In this document: piece by piece, positions 48,840-61,070 of the stretch
Layout of the letters: every line of letters starts with the position of its first letter
Position numbering within the stretch: the first letter of the stretch is position 1
From: Prosapia bicincta
Taxonomy: Eukaryota; Arthropoda; Insecta; Hemiptera; Cercopidae
DNA length: 64,000 nucleotides
NCBI GenBank assembly: GCA_036971475.1
Contig: JBAIZL010000001.1
Location: 143,396,192-143,460,191 of the forward strand
Direction of reading: 5' to 3'
The notes under the pieces: model-generated
What the model saw: the letters and a program-made list of their open reading frames with translations, nothing else
The model's database searches: none
Told to the model about the DNA's origin: nothing
Program-made: the position numbers and the translations under genes

Positions 48840-50545
48840 AAGTGTGTGCCTCTACAGGAGTAGCAAAATCATCAATAAGGGTAAAATATAGGAACAAAAA
48901 AAAAGCTAGGAAATAATCAATTGGGATGTTTTTAAGGATGCTGAGTCCACTACTGTGAACAAAATTAAACGGGGATGAACGGGTGGGGCTCTATAGGAGT
49001 TATAAAGGAGGATTTTGACTTGGGGTCAAAATGACAAAAGGCAAAAAAAAACAATGGGAAATGATCACTCGGGGGGTTTTAAAGGTGGTGAGTCTTTTAC
49101 CGTTATCGAAAGTCAATGGAGATACACGGATGATCCTCTATGGGAGTAGCAAATGATGAATTGGAGTATAAATGTGAGAAGGCAAAACAAAGCTAGAGTA
49201 TGATCAATCGTAGTGCTTTTTAGGTTGCTGAGTCCAATACAGTCTTCCATATTAATCGGGAATGCACGGGTGTGGCTCTACGGAAGCAGAAAAGGGGTGA
49301 ATTGGGGTAAAATTGTCAGAAGGCAAAAAAACAATTGAAAATGAACATTCGGGTGGTTTTTAATGGTGCTGAGTCGTTTACCGTAATCGAACGTCAATGT
49401 GAATATACGGGTGACCCTCTATGGGAATAGCTAATGATGAATTGGGGGTATAATTGTGAGAAGGCAAAAAAAAACTAGAAAATGATCAATCGTAGTGTTT
49501 AGGAGGGTACTGAGTCCCATACCACCTTCAATATTAAACGGGGATGCTCGGTTGTTGCTCTACGAGAGTAGGAAATTGGTAAATTGGGGTAAAATTGTCA
49601 GAAGGCAAAAAAACAATTGAAAATGATCATTCGAGTGGGTTTTAATGGTGCTGAGTCTTTAACCGTTATCGAACGTCAATGGGGATACACGGGTGACCAT
49701 CTATGGAAGTAGAAAATGATGAATTGGGGTATAGTTATGAGAAAGCAAAAAAAAACTAGAAAATGATCAATGGTAATGTTCTGGAGGGTGCTGAGTCCAA
49801 TACCGCCTACAATATTAAACGGGGATGCTCGGTTGTTGCTCTACGAGAGTAGAAAGGGGTAAATTGGGGTAAAATTGTCAGAAGGCAAAAAAACAATTGA
49901 AAATGATCACTCGGGGGGTTTTAAAGGTGGTGAGTCTTTTACCGTTATCGAAAGTCAATGGAGATACACGGATGATCCTCTATGGGAGTAGCAAATGATG
50001 AATTGGAGTATAAATGTGAGAAGGCAAAACAAAGCTAGAGTATGATCAATCTTAGTGTTTTTTCGGTTGCTGAATCCAATACCGTCTTCCATATCAATCG
50101 GGAATGCACGGGTGTGGCTCTACGGGAGTAGAAAAGGGGTGAAGTGGGGTAAAATTGTCAGAAGGCAAAAAAAAACAATTAAAATGAACATTCGGGTGGT
50201 TTTTAATGGTGCTGAGTCGTTTACCGTAATCGAACGTCAATGTGAATATACGGGTGACCCTCTATGGGAATAGCAAATGATGAATTGGAGGTATAATTGT
50301 GAGAAGGCAAAAAAAAACTAGAAAAAGATCAATCGTAGTGTTTTGGAGGGTGCTGAGTCCAATACCGTCATTAAAAGCTAATGAAATATGAGGGTGTGGT
50401 TCTACGGGAGTAGAAAGGGTGGTTAATTTTTATGAAAATGTCAGATACTAGAAAAATGTTTAGTAAAATAATACTCTGGGTTTGTAAGGGGTGACTCCAA
50501 TTTCGTCATCGAAAGTCAAGGATAACGCACGTGTGAGTTTTCGAG
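48840..50545 (+). repeat. ~140-bp satellite array C with 6-monomer higher-order repeat
   Basis: CTAYGGGAGTAG-like anchors occur at 48852, 48991, 49138, 49278, 49419, 49560, 49701, 49841, 49980, 50120, 50262 and 50402: 12 monomers of 139-147 bp. Two monomer types alternate (GGCTCTACG.. versus GACCCTCTATGG..). Segment 49053-49230 is nearly identical to 49903-50080, and anchors repeat at a spacing of 842-843 bp, so a six-monomer unit was duplicated. The 72-codon frame at 50055 is incidental. Confidence 0.92.
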
Positions 50546-51538
50546 AGTGCGATTCCAGACACTGTTAAAAAATAGCGGGAAAGTGTGATTAGTCATATGT
50601 TTGGAACGGAAGATGAGTGGAAGCTGGGCACAATCATAAATATTAGATTATTCATTCTTATCATCAGCTGCCGTAATCTGTAAGCAAGCTAGACAGATTG
50701 TAATGTATTTTATTGAGCTTATGCAGTTCCAAATAAAACGAGTGTAGGCCTACTTTTCTTGTTTCAATTTTGTTTTACCTTCTAGCTCCTAATATACTTG
50801 TGCGACAAGTCGTTTGCGAATAAGATATTGAACCATGTAATAGATTAGTCAATATTCTATTTTACAACCACTGTTGAACTTATCTCTAATTTTAATTGTT
50901 TAATTTAAAATCATTGGGTTATGAATATTTCTTATACAAGTGTATAATAGAGAAATAAAATTCTATTTACTGTTGTCTTTATAAAAAAAAAGAATAACCA
51001 ATAATAATGTTTTTTTCAAATTAAATGTTAATGTAATATTTGTAATGTGGAGCATACATTTAGTTGCAATGATTTCGGGTTATCACTAAAGCATTTTACG
51101 GACAAAAATTATAATAAGATATTACGTCAGACCACTTGAGCTGAGGGTCCGGGATGTAATGAAATTTTGTATTTCAAGTGATTTCTACTATATGTTATTA
51201 CACTTTCAAAGATATATGATATTTTTGTCATTAATAACATAATATATATTTTTTGTCATCCAAAATAAACAAAAATTGTTACAAAAATATAAATAATGTA
51301 GCAAAGAAACGAAACTTAATATACAAAATTGTGTAGATATAATATGAAATTAAGAATGAAATAATAATTGCAAATTTTATATTACTTATAACACTAGTTA
51401 ACTAAATGACTAATATATATAAAACGAGAAAATATATTAAAAGGAAAACCTTGTGTTTAAACAAGTATTTATTTTTCTTTACCTATATATAAATAGAGAA
51501 AAAAAAGTAACAAAAAAAAATATAAACCTAAAAACTAA

Positions 51539-51773
51539 TTAATTAATGAAGAAATAGTTTTAAAAATCAACTTCGATGAAGGTAAAAACATTGAGTACAA
51601 CTTCATTAATCCAGATATTGTGGCTGAAACTGAATTCGCACCTGGCAACCAACACCACCTATAAGTCCCTATCAAGCCCATGCCACGGGGATTAACAAAC
51701 ACTGTGTCTGTGTGGTGTTCAATTTCTGCGACGAATTATTGTAAAGGCCAATTTAAATCTGTTCTAATTTAGC
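51539..51773 (+). pseudogene. Candidate decayed coding segment, unidentified protein
   Basis: The open frame 51539-51661 reads LINEEIVLKINFDEGKNIEY, then NFINPDIVAETEFAPGNQHH; after one stop (51662-51664) the same frame continues with VPIKPMPRGLTNTVSVW to a stop near 51773. Composition and length suggest a former exon in body copy C. No known domain was recognised, and copies A and B do not show it. Confidence 0.35.
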
Positions 51774-51951
51774 TTAGACGTAATGGCGATACATTTCTTA
51801 CTTTATTTCAAAAACTTCTTCGATATATTGTATCACCTTTACCTCAGGTAGGTAACCAGAAAAATCTATTTTTATTGTACATTGTAAATAAAAGAAGGCT
51901 TTTATTTGGCCGAATCTCATCTAACGGTAATTTCTTGCTCACGTAGGCCCA

Positions 51952-52140
51952 TTGAACACGTCTATATTTTATAGGTTCAAACGAGCACAAATTACCATTT
52001 TTCGGGTAAAAAAATTAAACATTGAAATAATAGTATTTCTGTACTTACGACAGCCAAATGTAACCAAAAACTGTAAGGATATAGTTCTTCCCAATGTATA
52101 TTACATTGTAGCTAGGCATCACGGTGAAAAACGTTTTCGG
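51952..52140 (+). pseudogene. Candidate exon with conserved DIVLPNVY tail, copy C
   Basis: A possible acceptor (TTTTATAG near 51966-51974) opens FKRAQITIFRVKKLNIEIIV and leads to CKDIVLPNVYYIVARHH, followed by GTAAGCAATGTAAT at 52140. The tail and donor are shared with copies A and B; the upstream half is not. The conserved donor is the best argument that this was a spliced exon. Confidence 0.4.
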
Positions 52141-52190
52141 TAAGCAATGTAATACATCTCTTTTATTTATCCACCATATTTGATTTGTCA

Positions 52191-53091
52191 TAAGTTGTTA
52201 TAGGTACAAATGTGTTTCAGTAAAGACCTATTTTTTCTAAAAGTTCTTCTTTAACTACATTCATTAAATTTTCCTGGTAGTCGTTGTTGGCAGGTGAAAA
52301 CATTTCTTTAATTGCTCCCTTAGATATTTTCTGAAAGAATGACATTTCACCTTGATTGTGATGTTACTTTCATCAAGACACGTTGAATGCACCTGAAAAT
52401 ATATCTGATAAGATTTAAGTATATTTTAATCTTCTTCTTTAATTCTATCTTTAACCGTATCCCTCCTGGCTCGCATATCTACAATTTGATTTATTATTAT
52501 TATTATGGTGAAATAATTTACAAATATTTTGGCGATTATAGCTGAGGAACCAGTCTTCAAAAACTAGCTGTAAAATAGCGTTATGCAGAGTGACATAATA
52601 AAATTAGTCTCTATGATGGTATTTCTTGTTAAAAAAACAAGACGTAAAAGATAATGACTGTTTTGTAGATTTTTTCACTTTAAAAAATCTCTCCGTTCTT
52701 CGGTCGACATGTTAAATACATTTTTATAGTTAGTATCAGAATGATTTTAGTTCGTTCGGCTGTGTCTGATCTCAAGACAAAGTCTGCTAATACTCAATCA
52801 CTTCTCAAAACTGTCTTCTTTGTTTATATATTTTACGAATCCTACCACTAGTTTGTAATAACTCCTAATTACAGACTTAATATTTCAATTTGAATATTCT
52901 CTATTCTTCGTTGATAGAAAATTACTTCAGTTAAGCAACCTTAACCAAGAGCTTATATAACGTTTTGTAGTCAATCTTTAGACGTTGATAATCATAAATA
53001 TTTACTACCGATGATCACGGTAATTTTTCACTATACTTTATATTTACTGATAATCTCGTTTTATTTTTATGGTAGGCGAACAAAAAGACTA
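52191..53091. other. Spacer between inverted bodies C and B
   Basis: About 0.9 kb between two tail-to-tail bodies. No inverted symmetry across it, no known domain and no open frame of note were seen. Confidence 0.5.
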
Positions 53092-53556
53092 TCTACGATC
53101 AAAACATTGGCCGTCCCGATAAAGATTACAACGGGCATCAGCTTTTTTTTAGCTATAATTGCCGATACTTAGTATGGTATTCATATCGTATGGTATCCTC
53201 GCTAGCAAGATTCAGTACAGTAGTCTTGAAGAGCCAAGCAACATTAATTTATGTATGTACTGTAATCAATAAAGTTCTACATACGTATTTTGTGCATTCT
53301 TAATTATAGTATTAGGGTTCATTAGAACTCCTGTTTCTAGTGTACAGGAAGCTATTTCCGTGTAATCCAAGTCTTCGGTAATCCGACGGTGTCTCGGTGC
53401 CATCTGCCTCGAATTATCCATGCACTACTGTATTTGTTTCCGTACCAATGATCACCATACTTGAAACAGTTTTTCATGCAACTCTAAAGTGAGTGAAAAT
53501 CCCATAGACATTAAAGTTAATCTTGGGACTCGAATATCGAGGATAAACATAATAGA

Positions 53557-53841
53557 TTAATTACATTGCTTACTGAAAACGTCTTGATTCCTAGCTACAC
53601 TGCAATACACATTGGGAAGAACTATATCCTTACATATAGTCTGCAGAGATATATAAATAAAGAATTTTAAATATTTACCATTGCTTAAACCGCCTGAACT
53701 GCTCTCTAGTTTAATTGGCATATTAACACCTATGATACATGTATCCTTAAATAAGTACTTAAAATGTTTTGCCCTTATGGTCATAGAATGTGTGTATATA
53801 TCCACGTGTTCTTTCTTATCTACATTATTTATATCTTTCAA
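53557..53841 (-). pseudogene. Candidate exon of unknown protein in body copy B
   Basis: 94 codons, EHVDIYTHSMTIRAKHFKYL onwards, collinear with copy A (2422-2733). Most differences are scattered substitutions with the frame kept across ~90 codons. The conserved GTAAGC donor follows the VARNQ tail. The protein family is not recognised. Confidence 0.4.
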
Positions 53842-54046
53842 ACTATTTTTGAGTATTTGGATGAAAAAAATATATATAATGTTATTATTGATAAAAATGA
53901 TGTTGTATGGCCTATAAATAACGCTAGCTCTTTAATACCTTGGTCATTCATTTGGAAAAGTTGAGATATTGTTGCCAAGTGTTTCATTAGAGTCCTCGAT
54001 GTAAGTTCTTCAGGAATTTGTAAACATGCTATTTTAGGACATACAG

Positions 54047-54395
54047 CTGTGGATTCGCGACCTTATCTTGGAGAGAGCTATGCTGTGTATTTACAGACAC
54101 AATTCTGATATGGAAACATAAACAGCCGACACTCCGAAAGCCATTCTGACGCGTTTGTTTACTTGATGACCAAACTCATCTTAATGGTCCGGTCAATGCA
54201 TCTCGTTCTTTTCCCTTGGTGCTCTTAGATACTATAGGATCGATAAAGTATTTATTTTTTTAATTTAACTTGCTTTTCAAATTAATTGTCATATCATCTC
54301 TTTCCGATTTTAATAATCTAAAAGTGACTATTATTTGCTGTATATTGTTACAATTTGGTAACATTACAAACATGTTAACACTTGTATTAACAGAT
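54047..54395 (+). repeat. Nested fragment inside body copy B
   Basis: Absent from copy A at the matching place. Its first ~140 bp (GATTCGCGACCTTATCTTGG, CCGACACTCCGA, CGTTTGTTTAC) match copy A 395-545 in plus orientation, so a piece of the same family has been inserted or inverted within copy B. Confidence 0.7.
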
Positions 54396-56490
54396 GTAAC
54401 ACTTAATATGGCCTACGCCATATATATTCACTAAAAGTTAATACCAATGTATTCAATAAACATATTAATAAAATAAAATATAGACTACCAGCGGGTAAAG
54501 TAGAGGATAGAAACAAATGTTTCCGTCTTTATACGACCATTTTGGCGCTGGGAGAATACGATAAATTATTTACGTTTACGCCGTATGTAAATGAGAGAAA
54601 GGGATGGAAAAGATAGAATGCAGAAAGTCAGTTTTTCGGGCATTCGTCCACGAGAGTACTTGTCGAGTGCGAGGCTTTATCTTTGTATGGCTTGGACCTA
54701 TGTTTGTTTACACCAGACAGTTTGATATCGTAATATAAACTGACAACACTCGCACAGATGTCATTTAGGTTCATGTATACAATACAGAGATTAACGAAAG
54801 ATGATTCAGTATTTATTGACCTTTAACTACCGTCCTGCACATTTCTGTCACATTACTACTGCCGTTGTAGCTCACAGGCACGAAATTTCTAAGTGTGATT
54901 TATTGTGCGGTTTAACAATTTATCTTGCATTTACTTTATAAAAATTGTTTTTGAATATTCTGGTTGCATGTGACTAGGGTAAACGTAGTTTTATGAGATC
55001 AGTTGTATTTTATTTACTAGTTGAAAACTGTAGTAAATAAAACCTAATACAGATTTTAGCGCAGTTTAGCTAAAAAGACTTATAATCGCACGATAATTAA
55101 CATACACTAATTATATCTTGTTCACTGATTGTACACACTTAACTTTATGTACAAGATAACATTTGACACATTATAAGCTTTATTTATGGAAACGCATTAG
55201 AAATAATAACTCAATTTTGACAGCAGTATTTACACAGCGGCTCAGAACATTTTAGACATATTGGCTGTTCAAAGTCAGCTTACAAAGTGTAACTAGTCCT
55301 TCTATTTTTTGTTGCTGGACAAATTCTACATTGTTTATAACAATTTATCTATACAAATAGAAAAATTTGTAAATTTCTGGAGGTTGCAGTTTTTCGAATT
55401 CATCTTCATCGTCTGATGCACTTCGTTGAGATTCGGTATCATGATCTTTTACTAAATTACTTCTGCACTCTGTTGCAGAATTCCCCTATTCTCTTTAATG
55501 CCTTCTAAAAGTTGGTCATTAGATACAGCACCTGAATCACTGTCTTCTTCGGATAACCCGTCGCTGATGGTCAGGCACGATGACGGTAGTTAAAGGTTAA
55601 GCTTGGAATTTGTAGATATTGGCATAATAGGTTTTCTGAATATATAAACTGATCAAGATAAGTCGATGAAATGATGTGGGTCAACAAATTCTCTTTGTCG
55701 TTTATTATAAGTTGTATGAAGGTTGAAAAAATATAAGGTCTACTTATTTATAGTTTTTTTATTTACGGTTATAGTAGAAATTTTTCATTAACGGATGGTT
55801 GAAAAGTCATCCGCTGCCCCCGCTAACGATACCATTCTTTTTAAAAGAAAAAAGAAAATAACACGAAAAGAGAGAAAATTAATTACCCGAAGAAGAATGA
55901 GAAAACAAACATAAATGTTTAGATAGTCTAAGTAAAAATGGAAAGAAAATATATGACAAATAGGTAGACAATATACATTATTTTAAAAATTAAATAAAAA
56001 ATTTAATTTTTATAAAATTATCAATATGGGACAAACGGTTATCTTTTCAAATTGAATCGTTCGAGCATACAGTCTTTAAAATTCTTAAAGCACATGGACA
56101 GGCTGCATTGAAACACTGCTTCAAGCTATAAAGATTAGATTGACAGACATGACGTAAACAAACGTGCTAGAACTGCTATCGGAGTGCCGGCTGTTTATAT
56201 TTTCATATCACAAACATTTCTGTCAATAGATGTAGCACAGCTTCTGTCCAATACAAGGTCGCGAACCCGACTCTTTCTTTTGGTTATGTTGCATAGTTGG
56301 AAACATGCCAATTACGGGCGATTTATTGTCAATGGGATATAATCACCCCTTGGTAACCCCTTACATCTTATTTTGATGACAAGGCACTAGGACCTTCGAA
56401 AATCTTATTTTAGATTTCCTAAATATTAGAGGACCTAAATATTTTAGATTCTGCAAGTTTTACCTCAATACACCCACAGCGACACCCGCA

Positions 56491-58560
56491 GTCCTATCCC
56501 GGGGTTGTACATGGCCAACTTCGGTGCTAGGATTAGACTCAGCATCATTAAAAACCCCCAGTGATCATTTTATATCGATCTCTTTTCCTCTGACCTTTTT
56601 ACCCCAATTCTCCCTTTGCTACTCCCGTAGAGCCTACACCCGGCCCACCCTGGTGTCTTTCGATGACGGCATTCAATTCAGCATCCTCAAAAACCTCCGA
56701 GTGGTAAATTACAAGTAATTTTTTGACTTTTGACATTTTTACCCCAAATCATCCCTTTGGCACTCACGTAGAGTCCCATACGTCCATCCTCGGTGACTTT
56801 CGATGACGCCATTGATATCAGCACGCTCAGAAACCCCCGAGCGGTTATGTTCCAGCGATTTTTTATACTTCTGACATTTTCACCCCAATTTACCCCTTTG
56901 CTAGTCGCGTGGAACCACACCAGTGGATCCCCGGTGACTTTCGGTGACGGCATTGAATTCCGTATAATCAAAAATTCCCGAGCTCTTATTTTCTAGTACT
57001 TTTTTGACTTTTGACATTTCTACCCCAAATCATCCCTTTGGTACTAACGTAGAGTCACAACCGTCCATCCCCGGTGACTCTAGATGACGTCATTGAATTT
57101 AGCATCCTCAGAAACCCCCGAACGGTCATTTCCCGCGATTTTTAGGCATCTGACATTTTGACCCTAATTCAACCCCATTGGTGCATGGGTTTAGCCTCAC
57201 CAGTACATCCCCGGAGACTTTCGATGACGGCATTGAATTCAGCGTCCCCAAAAACCTCCGTGCGGATATTTTCCAGCGACTTTTTGACTGCTGACATTTT
57301 CACCCCAGGTCACCCCTTTGGTACTCGCGTGGAACCACACCAATGCATTCCCGGTGACTTTCGATAACGGCATTGAATTCCGCCTCATCAAAATTCCCAG
57401 AGTTGTTATTTTCTAGTATTTTTTTTTGACTTTTTACATTTCTACCCCAAAATCATCCCTTTGACACTTACGTAGAGTCTCATCTGTCCATCCCCGGTGA
57501 CTTTCGATGGCGGGATTGAATTCAGCATCCTTAAAAACCCCCGAGTGGTTATGTTCCAGCGATTTTTTGAGTTTTGACTTTTTCACCCCAACCACCCCTT
57601 TGGTACTCGCGTGGAACTATACCAGTGCATCCCCGGCGATTTTCTGGAACGGCATTAAATTCCGCCTTACCAAAAACCCCCGAGTGGTTATTTTCTAGTT
57701 ATTTTTTGACTTTTGACTTTTTTACCCCAAATCATCCCTTTGGTACTTAGGTAGAGTCACATCCGGTCCATTCCCGGTGACTCTAGATGACGCCATTAAA
57801 TTTAGCATCCTAAAAAACCCCCGAACGGTAATTATCCCGCGATTCATAGACATCTGACAATTTTACCCTAATTCAACCCCTTTGGTACATTGATTTAGCC
57901 TCACAAGTACATCCCCGGAGACTTCCGATGACGGCATTGAATTCAGCATCCTCAAAAACCCCCAAGCGGATATTTTTCAGCGATTTTTTGACCTCTGAAA
58001 TTCTCACCCCAATTCACCCCTTTGGCACTCTCGTGGAACCACACCAATGCATTACCGGTTACTTTCGGTGAGGGCATTGAATTCCGCCTCATCAAATTTC
58101 CCCGAGTTTTTATTTTCTAGTAATTGTTTCACTTTTGACATTTCTACCCCAAATCATCCCTTTGGTACTCACGTAGAGTCTCATCTGTCCATCCCCCGTG
58201 ACTTTCGATAGCGGCATTGAATTCAGGATCCTCAAGAACCCCCGACTGGTTATGTTCCAGCGATTTTTTGACTTTTGACTCTTTTACCCCAAATCATCCC
58301 TTTGGTACTTACGTAGAGTCACATCCGGTCCATCCCCGGTGACTCTAGATGACACCATTGAATTTAGCATTCTCAAAAACCCCCGAACGGTCATTATCCC
58401 TCTATTCTTAGGCATCTGACATTTTTACCCTAATTCAACCCCTTTTGCATATGGGTTTAGCCTCACCAGTACATCCCCGGTGACTTTCGATACGGCATTG
58501 ATTTCAGCATCCTCAAAAACCCCCGATTGGTCACTTTCCAACGATTCTTTGTCCAATTCA
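56491..58560 (-). repeat. ~140-bp satellite array B (inverted relative to arrays A and C)
   Basis: Anchors of the GGTACTCGCGTGGAACC / GGTACTTACGTAGAGTC type occur every 139-143 bp from 56621 to about 58449, about 14 monomers. Distinct monomers recur: the GACTCTAGATGAC type near 57077, 57779 and 58342, at spacings of about 702 and 563 bp (5 and 4 monomers). This shows local higher-order duplication. It matches the inverse of array C monomers (CCCCAATTCACCCCTTT, ACCCCCGAGTGGT). Confidence 0.92.
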
Positions 58561-58999
58561 AATATATACATTAGGTCGTACGATTGATATCCATGTGGAT
58601 GCCAGCAATGTTGCCAAGTTTGTGGCTGCCATAATGTTAGAGAATGGTTGAAATATACAGTAAATTTATATACAGTAGGCGACTATGCTGCCCCTGGCGG
58701 AAATGTTACGAACTTGTGATATACAAATCCCGTTCACTCTGCTATCAATACGAGCACCGTTTGGTTATTACAAATTATTTTTTAAAAATTCAGAACGACC
58801 ATAGAACTTCCAAATACAGTATAGCTCCAATAAAACACTTCTTTTTACACTTATTGACATGGTTTTTATTTCGATTATTGTCAGAGGGTGTTACATTACC
58901 ATGGATTACTATGTGGCAGCCGTATACGGCTGCCACAAGTACCCGGCTGCCAGTTTGAATGCAAAATGACCAATGTATGGTCTCCGTATTGTTAGCAGG

Positions 59000-59002
<3 letters not shown>
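58561..59002. repeat. Right flank of the inverted composite, with GGCTGCCA motifs
   Basis: GGCTGCCA(T/C) motifs at about 58622, 58929 and 58945 mirror the GGCAGCC cluster at 48346-48620. CATTTTGCATTCAAACTGGC on the reverse strand resembles CATTTTGCAACCATATGGC there. A perfect 24-bp palindrome lies at 58913-58936. The 104-codon frame at 58644-58958 has no known domain. Confidence 0.6.

Positions 59003-59060
<58 letters not shown>
59003..59060. repeat. (TA)n microsatellite
   Basis: A pure TA run of about 58 bp between the composite flank and repeat D copy 2. Confidence 0.97.
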
Positions 59061-59064
<4 letters not shown>

Positions 59065-59074
59065 TAATGACTAA

Positions 59075-59275
59075 ACTTGACTATAACTGATCTGGGTCTC
59101 GTTCTAATAACATTCATTCTGTGCACAGTCATTGATTCAATACACGAATGAACCGAGGCAGTTAGGAAGCGCTATTTTGATGGTTTAAATCGGGGATAAT
59201 ATTCTGGCCGCCGCTTTGGATTATTGGCCTCAAGACTGTCGCAAACACGTTTCACAACGTTCTAATTCAGAATTT
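59075..59275 (-). repeat. Dispersed repeat family D, copy 2
   Basis: The inverse of 11960-12140 across about 180 bp. It includes the GCGGCGGCCAGAATATTATC stretch, where copy 1 is diverged (lost GC content). No coding frame. Confidence 0.8.
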
Positions 59276-61070
59276 GTTTTTCTCACTGAAAATCCAACCT
59301 ATCCTATATATCTAAAACCACCTTTCCTTATTGTTTACAATTAAAATCAATTTTTTATGGTTTTTTTATGTATCATTTTACTTTGATGTTTGTAACAAGG
59401 GATAAATACCTAAATGTTATAATAACCCTGAATATATTTTTTATTATTCTATTCTCTCGTCAAGTACTAGAAGGCTTCTGTACTAAGTGTAAGTTTTGTA
59501 TTCGATTTTGTACTGTACCGACATTATTATTAGCCCTATATCTCTCTTAACTGTCAGTTAGATAAGCTGTTTTAAAAATTTATTCTTTTCATGATAAATC
59601 CTATTTATCCCAATTATGTATATCGGAATCCAATATTTGGTTCTTAAGTAGGGTGAAAGAAACTATTCTTTCTCTATTTTACAACGTTACCAGCAAAGAG
59701 ATGACAGTTCCTTTCAACTCGATCACCACTTTTCCGCTAGATATTCTGTTTTATTGATTGATTTATTACCTCCCTCTTCCTTCAAAATACACATGATATA
59801 AAAACTAAAGTTTTAAAACCTTAAATAAATTAAAGTCGTAAAATCCTTTTCCTCTCCACATTAGGAGCTATTTATCATTCAGAGTATTAGGCACAAATGA
59901 CTTTTGAATACCATTTTATGTTATTTGTTATATGACTTAAGATATATTTTGTCGATTTCTCATTCCCTCATTACATTTATTCCTTTAGCAGGTCTGCTGA
60001 TTGTTACTCTTTCTGAAGAATATTTCATTTTCTAATAATGACCCCAGTTTCTAAGTGGTGATTGACGAAATTGTGAGCAGCTGTGATTTATAATTTATTA
60101 TAAATAAGTTATTTCATAAATAATAGTAAATAGAATGAAATAACAACAAACAGCCATATTTTAATTTAAAAAATATTTTTCATAAGTTTAACAAAAGTAA
60201 AACGTATTTTAATTTCATTGCAAAACTAACTCACAAAATTAAATCTCTCAAATTTCAAGCACTAACAACTTTAGTCATTCTAACATTCTTCCGTAGTAAT
60301 TCCGTTACAAATTCATCACTTCTACGATTGCAATACTTCAAGCTTCCTTCCAGCAACAATCCATCATAAGCAAACCGTGTTGACAGCTACGCTTCAATAA
60401 CCCATGTAATCCCGTGCTAAAAATATCCTTGATTGAATATTAACGAAATTAAATGAAATTTGTAAGTATTTCTATAAGGTGTAAATACCTTCAAAGGAGT
60501 GAAATCGGTGATGTGAAAATATTAAAAATGATGTTATACTTTGTTTTAAAATACAGAAAGATTAAAATTCCTAACGAGATATAACAAACAGTGTATATAC
60601 ATATATAAAATATATTTTTGTTTACCAATTACCAAAGTAATTGGTAAGCATCAATGGTTTACTGTTTAAGTAACTCAGTTTATATGTCGTGTTTAATAGG
60701 GGCATTCTAATATAGTATGAAGCTAGTCAATTTATGTTAAGTAACCATAAACCTTTCAGTAGATTTCGCTACCTCGTACTTTGAAAAATTAACAATCGCG
60801 TGATGTGGTTATTAATGTGCTGAATAAATGTGTTTGTTGCTTTATTTCTTAAGTTATGTGTTCATGAGGAAATCTCTGTCCGTTAAAAATAGGTTCATTT
60901 TTACAACTCATGTAGTTACAGAAAGTATACGTTTTATCGAATAAGATATGATTATGTGAAATATAATTTTAAGTTTTGTTTTTTTTACAAAACTTATTTT
61001 ATTTATTTAGAATAATAAAATAGATTTCTATTCACTTACCATTTTACTAAAATAACCAATCTTGCCTCTC
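59276..61070. other. AT-rich stretch, nothing recognised
   Basis: A 60-codon frame at 59368-59550 is hydrophobic and chance-like. No repeat partner or element end noticed. Confidence 0.5.

Larger units (their letters stand above)
50546..52190 (+). repeat. Large unclassified repeat, divergent body copy C
   Basis: Two parts match copy A in order: 51218-51310 with 2370-2460 (TCATCCAAAATAA, AATATAAATAATGTAGCAAA) and 52070-52175 with 2625-2725 (GGATATAGTTCTTCCCAATG, GTAAGCAATGTAAT). The sequence between is about 600 bp longer than in copy A. It follows array C in the same order as array to body in copies A and B. Confidence 0.65.
53092..56490 (-). repeat. Large unclassified repeat, body copy B (inverted)
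   Basis: The inverse of copy A (166-3169) along its whole length, with an extra ~350 bp at 54047-54395. The end at 53092 (CTACGATCAAAACATTGG on the plus strand) matches the end of copy A. Candidate exons are kept at 53557-53841 and 55370-55590 (minus). Confidence 0.8.

Noticed and set aside
53681..53964. Plus-strand frames of 66-78 codons in body copy B, and the minus-strand frame at 2325-2582 in copy A
   Set aside because: They overlap the better conserved exon-like frame on the other strand and include no motif; treated as shadows, though the true coding strand is not proven.
50055..57698. Open frames within the ~140-bp satellite arrays (for example 50055-50273, 56687-56971, 57158-57367)
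   Set aside because: Frames open and close at different places in different monomers and stops are frequent; the tandem repeat alone explains them.
48840..58560. CRISPR-like array
   Set aside because: The arrays are head-to-tail satellites with no constant short repeat and variable spacers, in a eukaryotic sequence.
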